A stretch of DNA of 64,000 nucleotides from Poseidonocella sedimentorum (GCF_900116005.1 NZ_FOYI01000012.1:1-64000), one strand, 5' to 3'. Shown: positions 8,616-18,120, numbered from the stretch's first letter. Made by a program: numbers and translations. Notes: generated by a model from the sequence alone, not told the origin.

Positions 8616-10424
8616 TCACTCCGCAGCCAGCCCTTCGGTAAACTGCAACCGCGCCAGCCGGGCGTAGAGCCCGTTTTGCGCGACGAGCTCGGCGTGGGTG
8701 CCCTCGGCCACGATCCGCCCCTCTTCCATGACGATGATCCGGTCGGCCTTCTTCACCGTTGCAAGCCGGTGCGCCACAACGAGCGTGGTGCGGCCCCGGC
8801 TGACCTCCTCGATCGCGCGCTGCACCGCGAGCTCGCTCTCGGCATCAAGCGCGCTTGTCGCTTCATCAAGCAGCAACACGGGCGCGTCGCGCAGGATCGC
8901 GCGGGCGATGGCGATGCGCTGTTTCTGTCCGCCCGAGAGCATGACACCGCGCTCGCCGAGGTAGCTGTCATAGCCCTCCGGGAGGGCCGAGATGAACCCG
9001 TGCGCCGCCGCCGAGCGCGCCGCGGCCTCGACCTCCGCCTCGCTCGCGTCCGGCCGGCCGAAGCGGATGTTCTCCCGCGCTGAGGTCGCGAAGATGACCG
9101 GATCCTGCGGCACGAGGGCCATGTGCTGGCGGAACGCCACCCGCGACATGCCCGTGAGCGCGACCCCGTCGAGCGAGACGGTGCCCGCGTCGGGATCATA
9201 GAATCGCTGCAGGAGCTGGATGATGGTGCTTTTGCCCGCGCCGGAAGGGCCGACGAAGGCGACCGTCTCTCCGGACGAGACCGAGAACGACACGTCATCG
9301 AGCGCGGCCACGTCGGGGCGCGTGGGGTAGCGGAAGGTCACGTGCGAGAAATCGACCCGGCCCGTCACCGGCTCGGGCAGCGAGACCGGCGCCGACGGAT
9401 CCTTCACCGTGTCCTCGGCCTCCAGCAACTCGACCAGCCGCTCGGTCGCGCCCGCCGCGCGCTGGACCTCGCCCCAGACCTCCGAGAGCGCGGCAAGCGC
9501 CCCCGCCACCATCACCGCGTAGATCACGAATTGCACCAGCGCGCCCGCCGACATCGCATCGGCCCGCACATCGCGCGCGCCCACCCAGAGCACCGCGACG
9601 ACGCCTGAAAAGATAAGGAAAATAACGATCGCCGTCATCGCAGCACGGGTGCGAATGCGGCGTTGGGCGGCGCGATAGCTGGCCTCGGTCATGTCGTCGA
9701 ACTGTTCGCGCACCGCCGCCTCGCGGGTGTAGGCCTGCACCGTCGAGAGGCCAAGCAGCGTCTCGGAGGCATTGCCCGAACTGGCCGCGATCCACTCCTG
9801 ATTCTCCCGGCTGAGCCCGCGCAGGCGCCGCCCCAGCGTCAGGATCGGGATCATGACGAAGGGCACCACGATCAGCACGAGGCCGGTGAGCTTGAAGGAG
9901 GTCACGAGCAAGAGCACCAGCCCGCCGACGAAGATCAGGATGTTGCGCAGCGCGATGGAGATCGACGAGCCGATGACGCTCTGGATCAGCGTGGTGTCGG
10001 TGGTGATCCGGCTGAGGATCTCGCCGGTCATCACCGTCTCGCGGAAGCGCGGGCTCATGACCGTCATGCGCGCGAACACGGCCTTGCGCAGATCCGCCAC
10101 CACCCGCTCGCCCAGCTTCGTCACCAACGCGTAGCGCAGCGCCGTGCCGGCTGCGAGCAGCGCCACCATGCCGATGGCCGCACCAAAATAGAGGTTGAGC
10201 AGTTGCCCGTCATGAGAGCCGAAATTGTCGATCACCCGGCGCACCGCGATCGGCAGGCTGAGCGAGACCATCGCGGTCAGAACCAGCGCGATCCCCGCCC
10301 CGAGGGTCAGCGCCCAATAGGGCCGCAGAAAGGGCACAAGGGCCCGCAGGATCCCGATACGGCGGGAGCCGGGGCGGTCGCGATCCGCCTCATTGGCCGG
10401 ATGAGCGCGCGGCGTTTGAGCCAT
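8616..10424 (-). CDS. ABC exporter, fused membrane and ATPase domains (MsbA-like)
   Basis: A 602-residue half-transporter with an N-terminal six-helix exporter domain (about residues 30-340) and a C-terminal nucleotide-binding domain. Walker A is FVGPSGAGKSTIIQLL, the signature is LSGGQKQRIAIARAI, Walker B is VLLLDEATSALD and the switch is VVAHRLATVKKAD. Such proteins work as homodimers exporting lipids, peptides or drugs. The substrate here is not evident, although lipid A-type export is one possibility. The start at ATG 10424 has GAGGTAGAG just upstream. It is tandem with the DUF882 gene 214 bases upstream, and a hairpin between them suggests separate transcription. Confidence 0.88.
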   Translation of the reverse strand: MAQTPRAHPANEADRDRPGSRRIGILRALVPFLRPYWALTLGAGIALVLTAMVSLSLPIAVRRVIDNFGSHDGQLLNLYFGAAIGMVALLAAGTALRYALVTKLGERVVADLRKAVFARMTVMSPRFRETVMTGEILSRITTDTTLIQSVIGSSISIALRNILIFVGGLVLLLVTSFKLTGLVLIVVPFVMIPILTLGRRLRGLSRENQEWIAASSGNASETLLGLSTVQAYTREAAVREQFDDMTEASYRAAQRRIRTRAAMTAIVIFLIFSGVVAVLWVGARDVRADAMSAGALVQFVIYAVMVAGALAALSEVWGEVQRAAGATERLVELLEAEDTVKDPSAPVSLPEPVTGRVDFSHVTFRYPTRPDVAALDDVSFSVSSGETVAFVGPSGAGKSTIIQLLQRFYDPDAGTVSLDGVALTGMSRVAFRQHMALVPQDPVIFATSARENIRFGRPDASEAEVEAAARSAAAHGFISALPEGYDSYLGERGVMLSGGQKQRIAIARAILRDAPVLLLDEATSALDAESELAVQRAIEEVSRGRTTLVVAHRLATVKKADRIIVMEEGRIVAEGTHAELVAQNGLYARLARLQFTEGLAAE

Positions 10425-10582
10425 CTCTACCTCGCATGTGTCGTCCGGGCTGGGTCGTACCGGGCTGGATCGTCGGTCGGCGCCGTACCTGCCCCCAGGG
10501 GGCCGCGCCGCGCCGACCCCCACCATTGCCGTCTGGCGCCGCTAAAATCAAGGCTGGCGCGTCCGGGTTGTCACAATGACGC

Positions 10583-10602
10583 ACGGCGCCCGAAGGCGCC
10601 GT
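10583..10602 (-). terminator. Hairpin after the DUF882 gene
   Basis: A perfect 8-bp stem ACGGCGCC/GGCGCCGT with a four-base CGAA loop sits 36 bases past the DUF882 stop. There is no clear T-run, so it may be an attenuating or Rho-assisted hairpin rather than a full intrinsic terminator. Confidence 0.4.
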
Positions 10603-10638
10603 CAAATCCGAAGGAACGGTTTGTGCGAAAAGCCCTGA

Positions 10639-11199
10639 TCAGGCGCCCCAGGTGCGAACGGGCCCGCAATCCATATGGACGAAGTCGGAGCGCGAATACC
10701 GGCCCACACCGCCACCCTTGCAGGCCGCCGCGGCCTTGGCCATCTGGGCCACCGAGCGGGTCGCGAGCCGAAGATCGGCCGCCTGCCCCTTCATGTGGAG
10801 CGAATTCTTGGCAACGCCGCTGGAGCGCGCGCGCAGCATCGCGTTGGTCTGGGGGCTGCGATAGCCCGAGAGCAGCAAGTAGGGCTCCGAGACATCCATG
10901 AGGTTATGCGCCGCGGCCATGATGTCGATGGTGCGGGTGTCAATCTGCTTGACCTCGCCCGTGCGCCAGTCGCGCATGAAGGACCAGACCTCCTTGACCG
11001 CATCGCGCACATACTCGCCCTCGACCCAGTAGATCGTGTCGATGCTCTCGCCGGTGCGGCCCGAATACATCGTGATCCGGCGCACATCGCCAGCCCCCCG
11101 CAGGAAGCCCACGGCGTTGGAATAGGTCGGTGCTGCTGTGACTGCCGTTGCTGCAAAAGCGCCCAGCAAAGCGCGCCGCGTCATGCCCGTTCTGATCAT
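10639..11199 (-). CDS. DUF882 family protein (YcbK/MepK-like peptidase M15)
   Basis: A 186-residue exported protein. It has a twin-arginine-like leader (MTRRALLGAFAATAVTAA) followed by the DUF882 domain. The peptidase M15-like zinc-site signature is visible as SLHMKGQAADLRL with an upstream SGYRSPQTNAMLR and a C-terminal SDFVHMDCGPVRTWG. E. coli MepK (YcbK) cleaves 3-3 peptidoglycan crosslinks. That fits the divergent L,D-transpeptidase gene next door, which makes such crosslinks. ATG 11199 has AGGA eight bases upstream, and ATG 11184 is an alternative start. Role in the murein is inferred from the family and neighbour. Confidence 0.82.
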   Translation of the reverse strand: MIRTGMTRRALLGAFAATAVTAAPTYSNAVGFLRGAGDVRRITMYSGRTGESIDTIYWVEGEYVRDAVKEVWSFMRDWRTGEVKQIDTRTIDIMAAAHNLMDVSEPYLLLSGYRSPQTNAMLRARSSGVAKNSLHMKGQAADLRLATRSVAQMAKAAAACKGGGVGRYSRSDFVHMDCGPVRTWGA

Positions 11200-11517
11200 A
11201 TAGCGAATCCTGTCGCCTCATAACCGGCGCCTTTGACGCCGTCTTGTTGTCATCCCCACGCCGAAGTTTTGACACAGCGGTCCGCTATCTCCAACCCATG
11301 CGGGGCGCGGGTTCCGTAGTTTTGCCTATGGTCGGCGATAATTTGCGCAAAAGCGCTTTGAAAGATTGCGTTTCCGTTTATTTTCATCGGTCTGCGCTTT
11401 TTGAGTGGCGCGAAATGGCCACGGCGCGGGCCCTTTCGGGATTGTGAGTGGACAAGGCCCGGGCGAGCGCGTCTAACTCGGTCTCGACTGAGGATTTACG
11501 TGTTTACGAGGTTGGCA
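11200..11517. promoter_or_regulatory. Divergent control region with a LacI-type palindrome
   Basis: A 318-base divergent region between the DUF882 gene and the L,D-transpeptidase. At 11350-11359 it contains AAAGCGCTTT within CAAAAGCGCTTTG. This is the same core as the two palindromes in the aglE-aglR control region. A TTGACA hexamer lies near 11269 without a well-spaced -10 box that I can defend. GAGG at 11508-11511 is the likely ribosome binding site of the plus-strand gene. Confidence 0.45.
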
Positions 11518-13137
11518 ATGCATCTTTCGTTTCCTTCGCCCCGTGCCCGGGCGCGCTCCGGACTGACCGGGCTGCTTCTTTTGATTGCCGCGCTGACAAT
11601 GGCCCTGCCCGGGCTTGCGCGGGCGCAAGTGACCGCCTTCAATCAGGCCGTGGCCACCGCCGCCGCCGGGGACCGCGACATCGCGGGGTTCTACAAGGCG
11701 GTCAACTACGAGGGGATCTGGACCGGTAAGGATGACCGCGCGCGGCGCGCGGCGCTGATCTCGGCGCTGGAGCGCGCGGGCGATCACGGCCTGCCCACGG
11801 CGCGGTTCTCGCCCGATGCGCTGAAGGCAAAGATGGACGCGACGAAAGACCCCGCGGCGCTCGGCCGGCTCGAGGTGGAAATCAGCGCGCTCTTCCTCGA
11901 CTATGCCCGCAGCCTGCAGACCGGCCTGCTGACCCCGTCGCGCATCGACGAGGGGCTGGTGCGCGAAGTGCCCTATCGCGCGCGGCAATCCTATCTCGTC
12001 AATCTCATGAAGAGCGATCCGCGCGGCTTTTTCAACGCGCTCGCGCCGCGCACGCCGGAATACACCCGGCTGATGAAGGAAAAGCTCCGGCTGGAGACGC
12101 TGATCGGCCGTGGCGGCTGGGGCCCGACCGTGGCCGCGACCAAGCTCGAACCCGGCGCCAGCGGCCCGTCTGTGATCGCCCTGCGCGACCGGCTTGCGGC
12201 GATGGGCTTCATCGGGCGCAGCGCGACCCAGACCTACGACGCCGAAATCCAGTCTGCGGTCCAGCAGTTCCAACTCGCCCACGGGCTCAGCCCCGATGGC
12301 GTCGCCGGCAGCGGCACCCTCAAGGAGCTCAACGCCTCGCCCGAGCGCCGGCTGCAATCGGTGATCGTCGCGATGGAGCGCGAGCGCTGGTTCAACCGCC
12401 CGCGCGGCAAGCGCCATGTGCTCGTCAACCTCACCGATTTCAAAGCCCGCATCATCGACAACAACGCGGTGACCTTCGAAACCCGTACCGTTGTCGGCGC
12501 CAACCAGTCGGACCGGCGCAGCCCGGAATTTTCCGATGTTATGGAATTTCTGGTCATCAACCCCAGCTGGTACGTCCCGCGCTCGATCGCGACGAAGGAA
12601 TACCTGCCGATGCTGCAAGAGAATCCCAACGCGGTCCGGCATCTGGAAATCACCGATTCGAACGGCCGCCGGATCGATCGCAGCGCGGTGGACTTCACCA
12701 GCCTCACCGAGAAGACCTTCCCCTTCGCCATGCGCGAGCCGCCGAGCCAGGGCAACGCGCTCGGGATCGTGAAATTCATGTTCCCCAACCGCTACAACAT
12801 CTACCTGCACGACACCCCCGCCAAGAGCCTCTTCTCGCGCGAGGTTCGCGCCTATTCGCATGGCTGCATCCGCCTCGCCGAGCCGCGCGAATTTGCCTAT
12901 GCGCTGCTTGCGCGCCAGACCGCCGATCCGCAAGGCTACTTCCAGTCGGTGCTGGCGACAGGCCGCGAGACGCGGGTGAACCTCAAGCAGCCGGTGCCGG
13001 TCCACATCATCTACCGCACCGCCTACACACAAGCCGACGGGCGCACGCAGTTCCGGCGCGACGTCTATGGCCGCGATGCCCGGATCTGGGCGGCTCTGGC
13101 GAAAGAAGGGGTGGCCTTGCGCTCGGTTCAGGGGTAA
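11518..13137 (+). CDS. L,D-transpeptidase of the YcbB/LdtD type
   Basis: Periplasmic murein crosslinking enzyme. The 539-residue protein has a signal peptide (residues 1 to about 37, ending ALPGLARAQ). A scaffold domain follows, then a peptidoglycan-binding repeat (SGPSVIALRDRLAAMGF, residues about 215-280), then a YkuD catalytic domain. The catalytic motif is SHGCIRLAEP, with the nucleophile Cys at about residue 450. The YcbB-type capping insertion (PPSQGNALGIVKFMFPN) is also present. ATG 11518 follows GAGG, and the in-frame extension upstream is not signal-like. The neighbouring DUF882 protein may cleave the bonds this enzyme forms. Confidence 0.9.
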   Translation: MHLSFPSPRARARSGLTGLLLLIAALTMALPGLARAQVTAFNQAVATAAAGDRDIAGFYKAVNYEGIWTGKDDRARRAALISALERAGDHGLPTARFSPDALKAKMDATKDPAALGRLEVEISALFLDYARSLQTGLLTPSRIDEGLVREVPYRARQSYLVNLMKSDPRGFFNALAPRTPEYTRLMKEKLRLETLIGRGGWGPTVAATKLEPGASGPSVIALRDRLAAMGFIGRSATQTYDAEIQSAVQQFQLAHGLSPDGVAGSGTLKELNASPERRLQSVIVAMERERWFNRPRGKRHVLVNLTDFKARIIDNNAVTFETRTVVGANQSDRRSPEFSDVMEFLVINPSWYVPRSIATKEYLPMLQENPNAVRHLEITDSNGRRIDRSAVDFTSLTEKTFPFAMREPPSQGNALGIVKFMFPNRYNIYLHDTPAKSLFSREVRAYSHGCIRLAEPREFAYALLARQTADPQGYFQSVLATGRETRVNLKQPVPVHIIYRTAYTQADGRTQFRRDVYGRDARIWAALAKEGVALRSVQG

Positions 13138-13173
13138 GCCTCGCCGCATCCTGACCTCAGGGGTGCGCCTTCG

Positions 13174-14280
13174 ATGAAAGCCTACGCGATCCGCGACATA
13201 GCCGCCGCTCTCGGCGCCGAGGCCCATGGCGAAACTGGGATCGAGATCACCAGTCTGGCCGAACCCGCCGACGCGCGGGCCGACCAGCTCGCCATGGCGA
13301 TCAAACCCGAATTCGCCGCCCGAATCGGCGATGGCGCGGCCCGCGCGGCAATGCTCCCCGAGGGGGCTGATTGGCGCGCGCTCGGGCTCGCCGCCGCCAT
13401 CACCGCCCCGCGCCCGCGCTACGCGCTGTCCGGCCTCAGCGCGATGATGGACCCGGGTCAGGGCTGGAGCGAAGGCATCCACCCGACGGCCTTCGTCGAT
13501 CCCGATGCCAAGCTGGAGCGCGGCGTCTGCATCGGCCCGCTCGCGGTGGTGCTCGCGGGCGCGGAAATCGGCACCGGCACGGTCATCGGCCCGCAGTGTT
13601 TCATCGGCCACGAGGCCCGCATCGGCGCGATGTGTTTCCTGCGCGAGGGCGTGCGCGTTGCGGCGCGGGTCAGCCTCGGCGACCGGGTCATCGTGCAGCC
13701 GGGCGCGAGCATCGGCGGCGACGGTTATTCCTTCGTGACCCCGGAGCGCAACGCCGTGGACGAGGCCCGCGAAAGTCTCGGCACGAGCGCCCCGTCAGAG
13801 ACCGTCGCCACGGGGCAAAGCTGGGCGCGGATCCATTCGCTCGGCGGTGTGGAGATCGGCGACGACGTGGAAATCGGCGCCAACGCCTGCATCGACCGCG
13901 GCACCATCCGGGACACCCGCGTCGGCGCAGGCACCAAGATCGACAACCTCGCCCAGATCGGCCACAACGTCGTGATCGGCACCGATTGCATGATCTGCGC
14001 GCAGGTCGGAATCGCCGGCAGTTCGGTCATCGGCAACAACGTCATCCTCGGCGGCCAGACCGGCATTTCGGACAATCTCACCGTCGGCGACAACGTCGTT
14101 ACCGGCGGCGCGACCAAGGTCCTGAGCTCGATCCCGGCGGGCCGCGTCATGCTTGGCTATCCGGCGATGAAAATGGCCACGCATATCGAAAGCTACAAGG
14201 CCATCCGGCGCCTGCCCCGCCTCCTACGAGAGGTTGCGGCGCTCAAGAAGATGGTTCAAGATTCCGACCCCCGTGACTAA
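13174..14280 (+). CDS. lpxD: UDP-3-O-(3-hydroxyacyl)glucosamine N-acyltransferase LpxD
   Basis: Third enzyme of lipid A synthesis: it transfers a 3-hydroxyacyl chain from ACP to the 2-amino group of UDP-3-O-acylglucosamine. The 368-residue protein has the N-terminal uridine-binding domain (ITSLAEPADARADQLAM) and then a left-handed beta helix made of hexapeptide repeats. The repeats run from about residue 105 to 325, for example VCIGPLAVVLAGAEIGTGTV. The LpxD active-site region GGDGYSF is present, with LAQIGHNVVIG further on. It is the first gene of an apparent lpxD-ACP-ketoacyl synthase operon. Length is a little above the ~340 of E. coli. Confidence 0.95.
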   Translation: MKAYAIRDIAAALGAEAHGETGIEITSLAEPADARADQLAMAIKPEFAARIGDGAARAAMLPEGADWRALGLAAAITAPRPRYALSGLSAMMDPGQGWSEGIHPTAFVDPDAKLERGVCIGPLAVVLAGAEIGTGTVIGPQCFIGHEARIGAMCFLREGVRVAARVSLGDRVIVQPGASIGGDGYSFVTPERNAVDEARESLGTSAPSETVATGQSWARIHSLGGVEIGDDVEIGANACIDRGTIRDTRVGAGTKIDNLAQIGHNVVIGTDCMICAQVGIAGSSVIGNNVILGGQTGISDNLTVGDNVVTGGATKVLSSIPAGRVMLGYPAMKMATHIESYKAIRRLPRLLREVAALKKMVQDSDPRD

Positions 14281-14308
14281 ACGACAGGCAACCGAAGGGA
14301 TGTCCCGC

Positions 14309-14566
14309 ATGAATGTCGAAACCAAAACCATCGAGATCATCGCCCAGCAGGCCATGCTGGAGCCCTCCGACATCTCGCTCGACAGCACGCTGGAGGAGGT
14401 GGGGATCGACAGCCTCGGGCTGGTGGAAAGCATTTTTGCCATCGAAGAGGCCTTCGACATCTCGATCCCGTTCAACGCCAACAACCCCACCGAGAGCGAG
14501 TTCGACATCTCCAGCGTCCGTTCCATCGTCGCCGGCATCGAACGGCTGATCAAGGAACAGGCCTGA
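14309..14566 (+). CDS. Acyl carrier protein
   Basis: An 85-residue acidic protein with the phosphopantetheine attachment motif GIDSLGLVE; the modified serine is residue 35 from ATG 14309. I prefer ATG 14309 because GAAGGGA lies eight bases upstream, whereas ATG 14300 abuts that site. It sits 28 bases after lpxD and 10 before a ketoacyl synthase. This suggests an ACP serving a special acyl pool, possibly the 3-hydroxy chains used by LpxD, rather than the housekeeping AcpP, which is normally beside fabG/fabF. It is not obviously AcpXL. The function is inferred from context. Confidence 0.88.
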   Translation: MNVETKTIEIIAQQAMLEPSDISLDSTLEEVGIDSLGLVESIFAIEEAFDISIPFNANNPTESEFDISSVRSIVAGIERLIKEQA

Positions 14567-14576
14567 GCCGCAGCAC

Positions 14577-15785
14577 ATGAACCGAGTTGTGATCACAGGC
14601 GCCGGGACGATCAACGCCCTCGGCACCGGCGTCCCCGCGACGCTCGAGGCGATGCGCGAGGGGCGCTGCGGTATCGGCCCGCTGGAGTTTCGCGACGTCG
14701 AGCGCCTGTCGATCCGCATCGGCGGACAGGTGCGCGATTATGAGCCCGAGGCGCTCTTCAACCGCCAGCAGATCGTCCTCTATGACCGTTTCACCCAGTT
14801 CACCCTGCTTGCCGCGCGCGAGGCGATCGAGCAATCGGGCCTGACCTTCATCGGCGAGCTCGCGGCCACCAGCGGCGTGGTGCTGGGCACGGCCGGCGGC
14901 GGCGTCAGCACCTGGGATGACAATTACCGCTCGGTCTACGAGGACGGCAAGAACCGGGTCCACCCCTTCGTCGTGCCCAAGCTGATGAACAACGCCGCCG
15001 CGAGCCACGTGAGCATGGAGTGGAACCTCAAGGGCCCCTCCTTCACCGTCTCGACCGCCTGCGCCTCGTCGAACCATGCGATGGCCCAGGCGTTCCAGCT
15101 CGTCCGCTCCGGCGCCTCCAAGGTGATGGTGACGGGCGGCGCGGAATCCATGCTCTGCTTCGGCGGGGTCAAGGCCTGGGAAGGGCTGCGCGTCATGAGC
15201 CGCGACGCCTGCCGCCCGTTCAGCGCCAACCGCAACGGCATGGTTCAGGGCGAGGGCGCGGGGGTTTTCGTCTTCGAGGACTACGAGCACGCCCGCGCGC
15301 GCGGCGCCGAGATCCTCGCCGAGGTGATCGGCGCGGCCATGTCCTCAGACGCGGCCGACATCGTCATGCCCTCCAAACAGGGCGCGGCGCGGGCCATGAC
15401 CGGCGCGCTGCAGGACGCGCGGATCGCCCAGAGCGACGTGGGCTACATCAACGCCCATGGCACCGGGACGGCCGCCAATGACAAGACCGAATGCGCCGCC
15501 GTAGCCGATGCCTTCGGCCACCACGCGAATGATCTGATGATCTCCTCCACCAAGTCGATGCACGGCCATCTCATCGGCGGGACCGGCGCGGTGGAGCTGC
15601 TCGCCTGCATCATGGCGCTGCGCGACGGGGTCATCGCGCCGACGATCAGCTATGAAGAGCCCGATCCGGAATGCGCGCTCGACGTGGTTCCCAACGAGGC
15701 ACGCGAGGCCAGGGTCGATGTGGCGCTGTCCAACGCCTTTGCCTTTGGCGGGCTCAACGCGGTGCTCGCGCTGCGCCGGGTCTGA
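14577..15785 (+). CDS. Beta-ketoacyl-ACP synthase, FabF/KASII-like
   Basis: Condensing enzyme that extends acyl-ACP with malonyl-ACP. The 402-residue protein has the Cys-His-His triad of KASI/II: the nucleophile in VSTACASSNHAM (Cys about residue 162), the first His in NAHGTGTAAND and the second in KSMHGHLIGGTGAVE. The N-terminus RVVITGAGTINALGTG is typical. It starts 10 bases after the ACP gene, so the two are likely translated together. Divergence from housekeeping FabF and the lpxD neighbour suggest a dedicated lipid A or envelope role, which is not proven. Confidence 0.9.
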   Translation: MNRVVITGAGTINALGTGVPATLEAMREGRCGIGPLEFRDVERLSIRIGGQVRDYEPEALFNRQQIVLYDRFTQFTLLAAREAIEQSGLTFIGELAATSGVVLGTAGGGVSTWDDNYRSVYEDGKNRVHPFVVPKLMNNAAASHVSMEWNLKGPSFTVSTACASSNHAMAQAFQLVRSGASKVMVTGGAESMLCFGGVKAWEGLRVMSRDACRPFSANRNGMVQGEGAGVFVFEDYEHARARGAEILAEVIGAAMSSDAADIVMPSKQGAARAMTGALQDARIAQSDVGYINAHGTGTAANDKTECAAVADAFGHHANDLMISSTKSMHGHLIGGTGAVELLACIMALRDGVIAPTISYEEPDPECALDVVPNEAREARVDVALSNAFAFGGLNAVLALRRV

Positions 15786-15792
15786 GCCGCGC

Positions 15793-17355
15793 CTAGCGGG
15801 GCAGCGTGAAGACCTGCCCGGGGTAGATCAGATCCGGATCGCGGATGTGCTCGCGGTTGGCCTCGAAAATCCTGACGTATTCGATCCCCTGCCCGTAGGT
15901 CCGCCGGGCGATGGCCCAAAGGGTCGAGCCGGGCTGCACGGTTTCCACCCGGCGCACCTGTGTGGCCGGGCTCTGCGCCTCGGGCGGCCCGGGCTCGGCC
16001 AGCGCGCTGCGCACAGTCTCGACCGCCTCGCGCCGGAAGGGGATTTCGGCCCGCGAGACCACATCTCCCTCGGCGTCGAGTTGATCGACCCGCAGCGTAT
16101 AGACCCCCGCGTCGATCCCGGGCAGCTCGGTCTGCCATGAAATGCCCTCATCGGCCTGCTCGGTCACGATGAGCCGGTTGTCAACATAGACACGCAGGGT
16201 CGCTTCCGGCGCGGTCGCCCGCCCGGCAAGCGTCACCGCGCCGTCTTCGGTGTAGGACAGGCGCTCCAGCGCGAGGTCCTTCGGCGGGGTGGCGGGCTGG
16301 TTCATGACGCGCAGCCCGGTTTCATCGACCAGAAGCACTTGCGGCGCGGCTGCGGCCGGGCGCGGCTCAGGAGCCGTCACGGGCGCGGCGCTCTGAGGCT
16401 CTTGAGCGAGGGCCGCTGTCGTCATCGTCGGCTCTGCCTCCTCACCATCGACACCGACCGTCTCCGGCGCAGGATCAGTCTCCGCCTCCGGGATCACCGC
16501 CTCTTTCACGCTCTCTACCGTCACCTCCGGCACCGGGTCTTCCACGACTTCGGGAAGCACATCCGCCGCCGCGTCCTCTGCCGCGAACTGCGGCGCTGTG
16601 GCCAGAAGGGCAAGCTCCGTGTCGCCCGCCCCTTCCGCGATCACCGGCGCCGCTGGCGCGTCCTGAGTTGGCGGTGTAAGCGCCGGGCTGCTCTCCGTGG
16701 CGATCTCGATATCGGCCGGCGCGCTCACCGGCTCCGCCGCGGCCATGCTCTCATCTGGTGTCTTTTGAAGGGCGTCCGTCGGAGCGGGCTCCGCCGCGGC
16801 CGTCTTGGCCTCTGGGGCTGTGCCCTCATCCTCAGGGCGCGCCGCCGGAGCAGGCGGCGCGATGATCACCTGCGCCTCGGAGGCGACGGGCGCCGCCCCC
16901 TCGCCGTCGCGCGCGCTGAGCTCCAGAACGCGGGGCGCATCCTCCACGGGCAAGGTCACCAACGCGGCGAACTGCCCGGAAGCATCGGCCTTGGCCGCCC
17001 CCACGGGCGCGCCGTCGAGCAGGATCTCGACATCCGAGCCCGGCGCGGCGCGGCCCGCGATGACCGCATCGCCCTCGGGCTCGACCCGAACGGAATCAAA
17101 CGACGGCGGCGGCGCTGACGGCTGCTCAGGGTCGGGAGGCGCGCCCGCCACTTGCGCCGTCTCGGCCTCCGGCGCCCCTGCAATCGCGCCCGGCGCGTCC
17201 TCTCCGGCCTCCGATCCGGCCTCCGTTCCGGCCGCGATCACGCGTGTCTGCGGCAGGTCCGGCTCCGCGGGCAAACCCAAAAACAGCGCCCCCGACGCCC
17301 CGATTGCCACCAGCGCAAGCGCCACCAGCCAGCCTTTCCGTCCGGTTTCCGACAT
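15793..17355 (-). CDS. LysM-domain protein with membrane anchor and disordered linker
   Basis: A 520-residue protein with one N-terminal transmembrane helix ([19 protein letters not shown]). It has a long Ala/Pro/Glu-rich low-complexity middle and a C-terminal LysM domain: [18 protein letters not shown] then [14 protein letters not shown] and [12 protein letters not shown], about residues 470-520. Two Ig-like or bacterial adhesion-type segments may flank the linker ([19 protein letters not shown] near residue 95, and one near residue 370 with [15 protein letters not shown]). LysM binds peptidoglycan. The protein therefore probably spans periplasm and wall; its partner is unknown. ATG 17355 has GGGGA upstream. 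It converges on the ketoacyl synthase. Confidence 0.8.
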   Translation of the reverse strand: MSETGRKGWLVALALVAIGASGALFLGLPAEPDLPQTRVIAAGTEAGSEAGEDAPGAIAGAPEAETAQVAGAPPDPEQPSAPPPSFDSVRVEPEGDAVIAGRAAPGSDVEILLDGAPVGAAKADASGQFAALVTLPVEDAPRVLELSARDGEGAAPVASEAQVIIAPPAPAARPEDEGTAPEAKTAAAEPAPTDALQKTPDESMAAAEPVSAPADIEIATESSPALTPPTQDAPAAPVIAEGAGDTELALLATAPQFAAEDAAADVLPEVVEDPVPEVTVESVKEAVIPEAETDPAPETVGVDGEEAEPTMTTAALAQEPQSAAPVTAPEPRPAAAAPQVLLVDETGLRVMNQPATPPKDLALERLSYTEDGAVTLAGRATAPEATLRVYVDNRLIVTEQADEGISWQTELPGIDAGVYTLRVDQLDAEGDVVSRAEIPFRREAVETVRSALAEPGPPEAQSPATQVRRVETVQPGSTLWAIARRTYGQGIEYVRIFEANREHIRDPDLIYPGQVFTLPR

Positions 17356-17439
17356 CAACTTCCCCAAATGCGGAACACCCGCAGTTGAGCGAGGATAGCA
17401 ACGCAGCTAACAAGGGTCAAAAGCAAAGGAATTTCGCCA

Positions 17440-17988
17440 ATGGCCTCCCACTCAGTCTGTGTCTTCTGTGGCTCCCGTCCGGGGCGCGATCCGGCCTACA
17501 TGGCCGATGCCGAAGCGCTCGGCACCGCGCTTGCGGCCCGCGACTGGCGACTCGTCTATGGCGCGGGCGACGTGGGCCTGATGGGCGCGGTCGCGCGCGC
17601 GGCGCAAGCGGCGGGCGGCGAGACCTTCGGCGTCATCCCGGTGCACCTGATGCAGCTCGAGGTCGGCAAGGTGGACCTGACGCGCTTCATCGTGACCGAA
17701 AACATGCACGAGCGCAAAAAGGTCATGTTCATGAACTGCGACGCGATTGCGCTCCTGCCGGGCGGCGCGGGTTCGCTGGACGAGTTCTTCGAAGTGCTGA
17801 CCTGGGCGCAGCTCGGGCTGCATCGCAAGGCGATCGTCCTGCTGAACACGAGCGGCTACTGGGATCCGCTGCTGGCACTGGTGCGGCACGCGGTAGATCA
17901 GGGCTTTGCCGATGCTTCGCTGCTCGATCTCTTCACCACGGCGGACACTGTCGACGGCGCGCTGGAGCGTCTCGCCCCGACCGGGTGA
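17440..17988 (+). CDS. LOG-family protein (TIGR00730)
   Basis: A 182-residue Rossmann-like protein of the Lonely Guy family, whose members hydrolyse nucleoside 5'-monophosphates with release of the base. It begins with VFCGSRPG and has the DVGLMGAVARAA segment. The catalytic motif reads PGGAGSLDEFFE; the family consensus is PGGxGTxxE, so Ser replaces Thr, a conservative change. MHERKKVMFMNCDA is also family-typical. AAGGAA lies upstream of ATG 17440. The natural substrate in bacteria is uncertain. It is divergent from the LysM gene. Confidence 0.88.
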   Translation: MASHSVCVFCGSRPGRDPAYMADAEALGTALAARDWRLVYGAGDVGLMGAVARAAQAAGGETFGVIPVHLMQLEVGKVDLTRFIVTENMHERKKVMFMNCDAIALLPGGAGSLDEFFEVLTWAQLGLHRKAIVLLNTSGYWDPLLALVRHAVDQGFADASLLDLFTTADTVDGALERLAPTG

Positions 17989-18085
17989 GCCGGAACGGGG
18001 GGCAGGACGGGGTCTGCCGCGCCAGCCTCCGAGCGGGGCAGTTTATGGCGCCAGGGACTTTTCCCCTCAGCGGTCGGCGCGAGAC

Positions 18086-18120
18086 GACAAAAGCGGCAGG
18101 CCGCCGGACGTCCTGCCGCT
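18086..18120 (-). terminator. Intrinsic terminator of the agl operon
   Basis: A 9-bp stem AGCGGCAGG/CCTGCCGCT at 18092-18120 is followed, on the minus strand, by a short T-run (TTTTGTC). It lies 31 bases beyond the aglK stop and marks the end of the aglEFGAK transcript. Confidence 0.75.

Noticed and set aside
11473-13611. Long minus-strand open frame opposite the L,D-transpeptidase and lpxD
   Set aside because: Spans two real genes on the other strand and has no domain.
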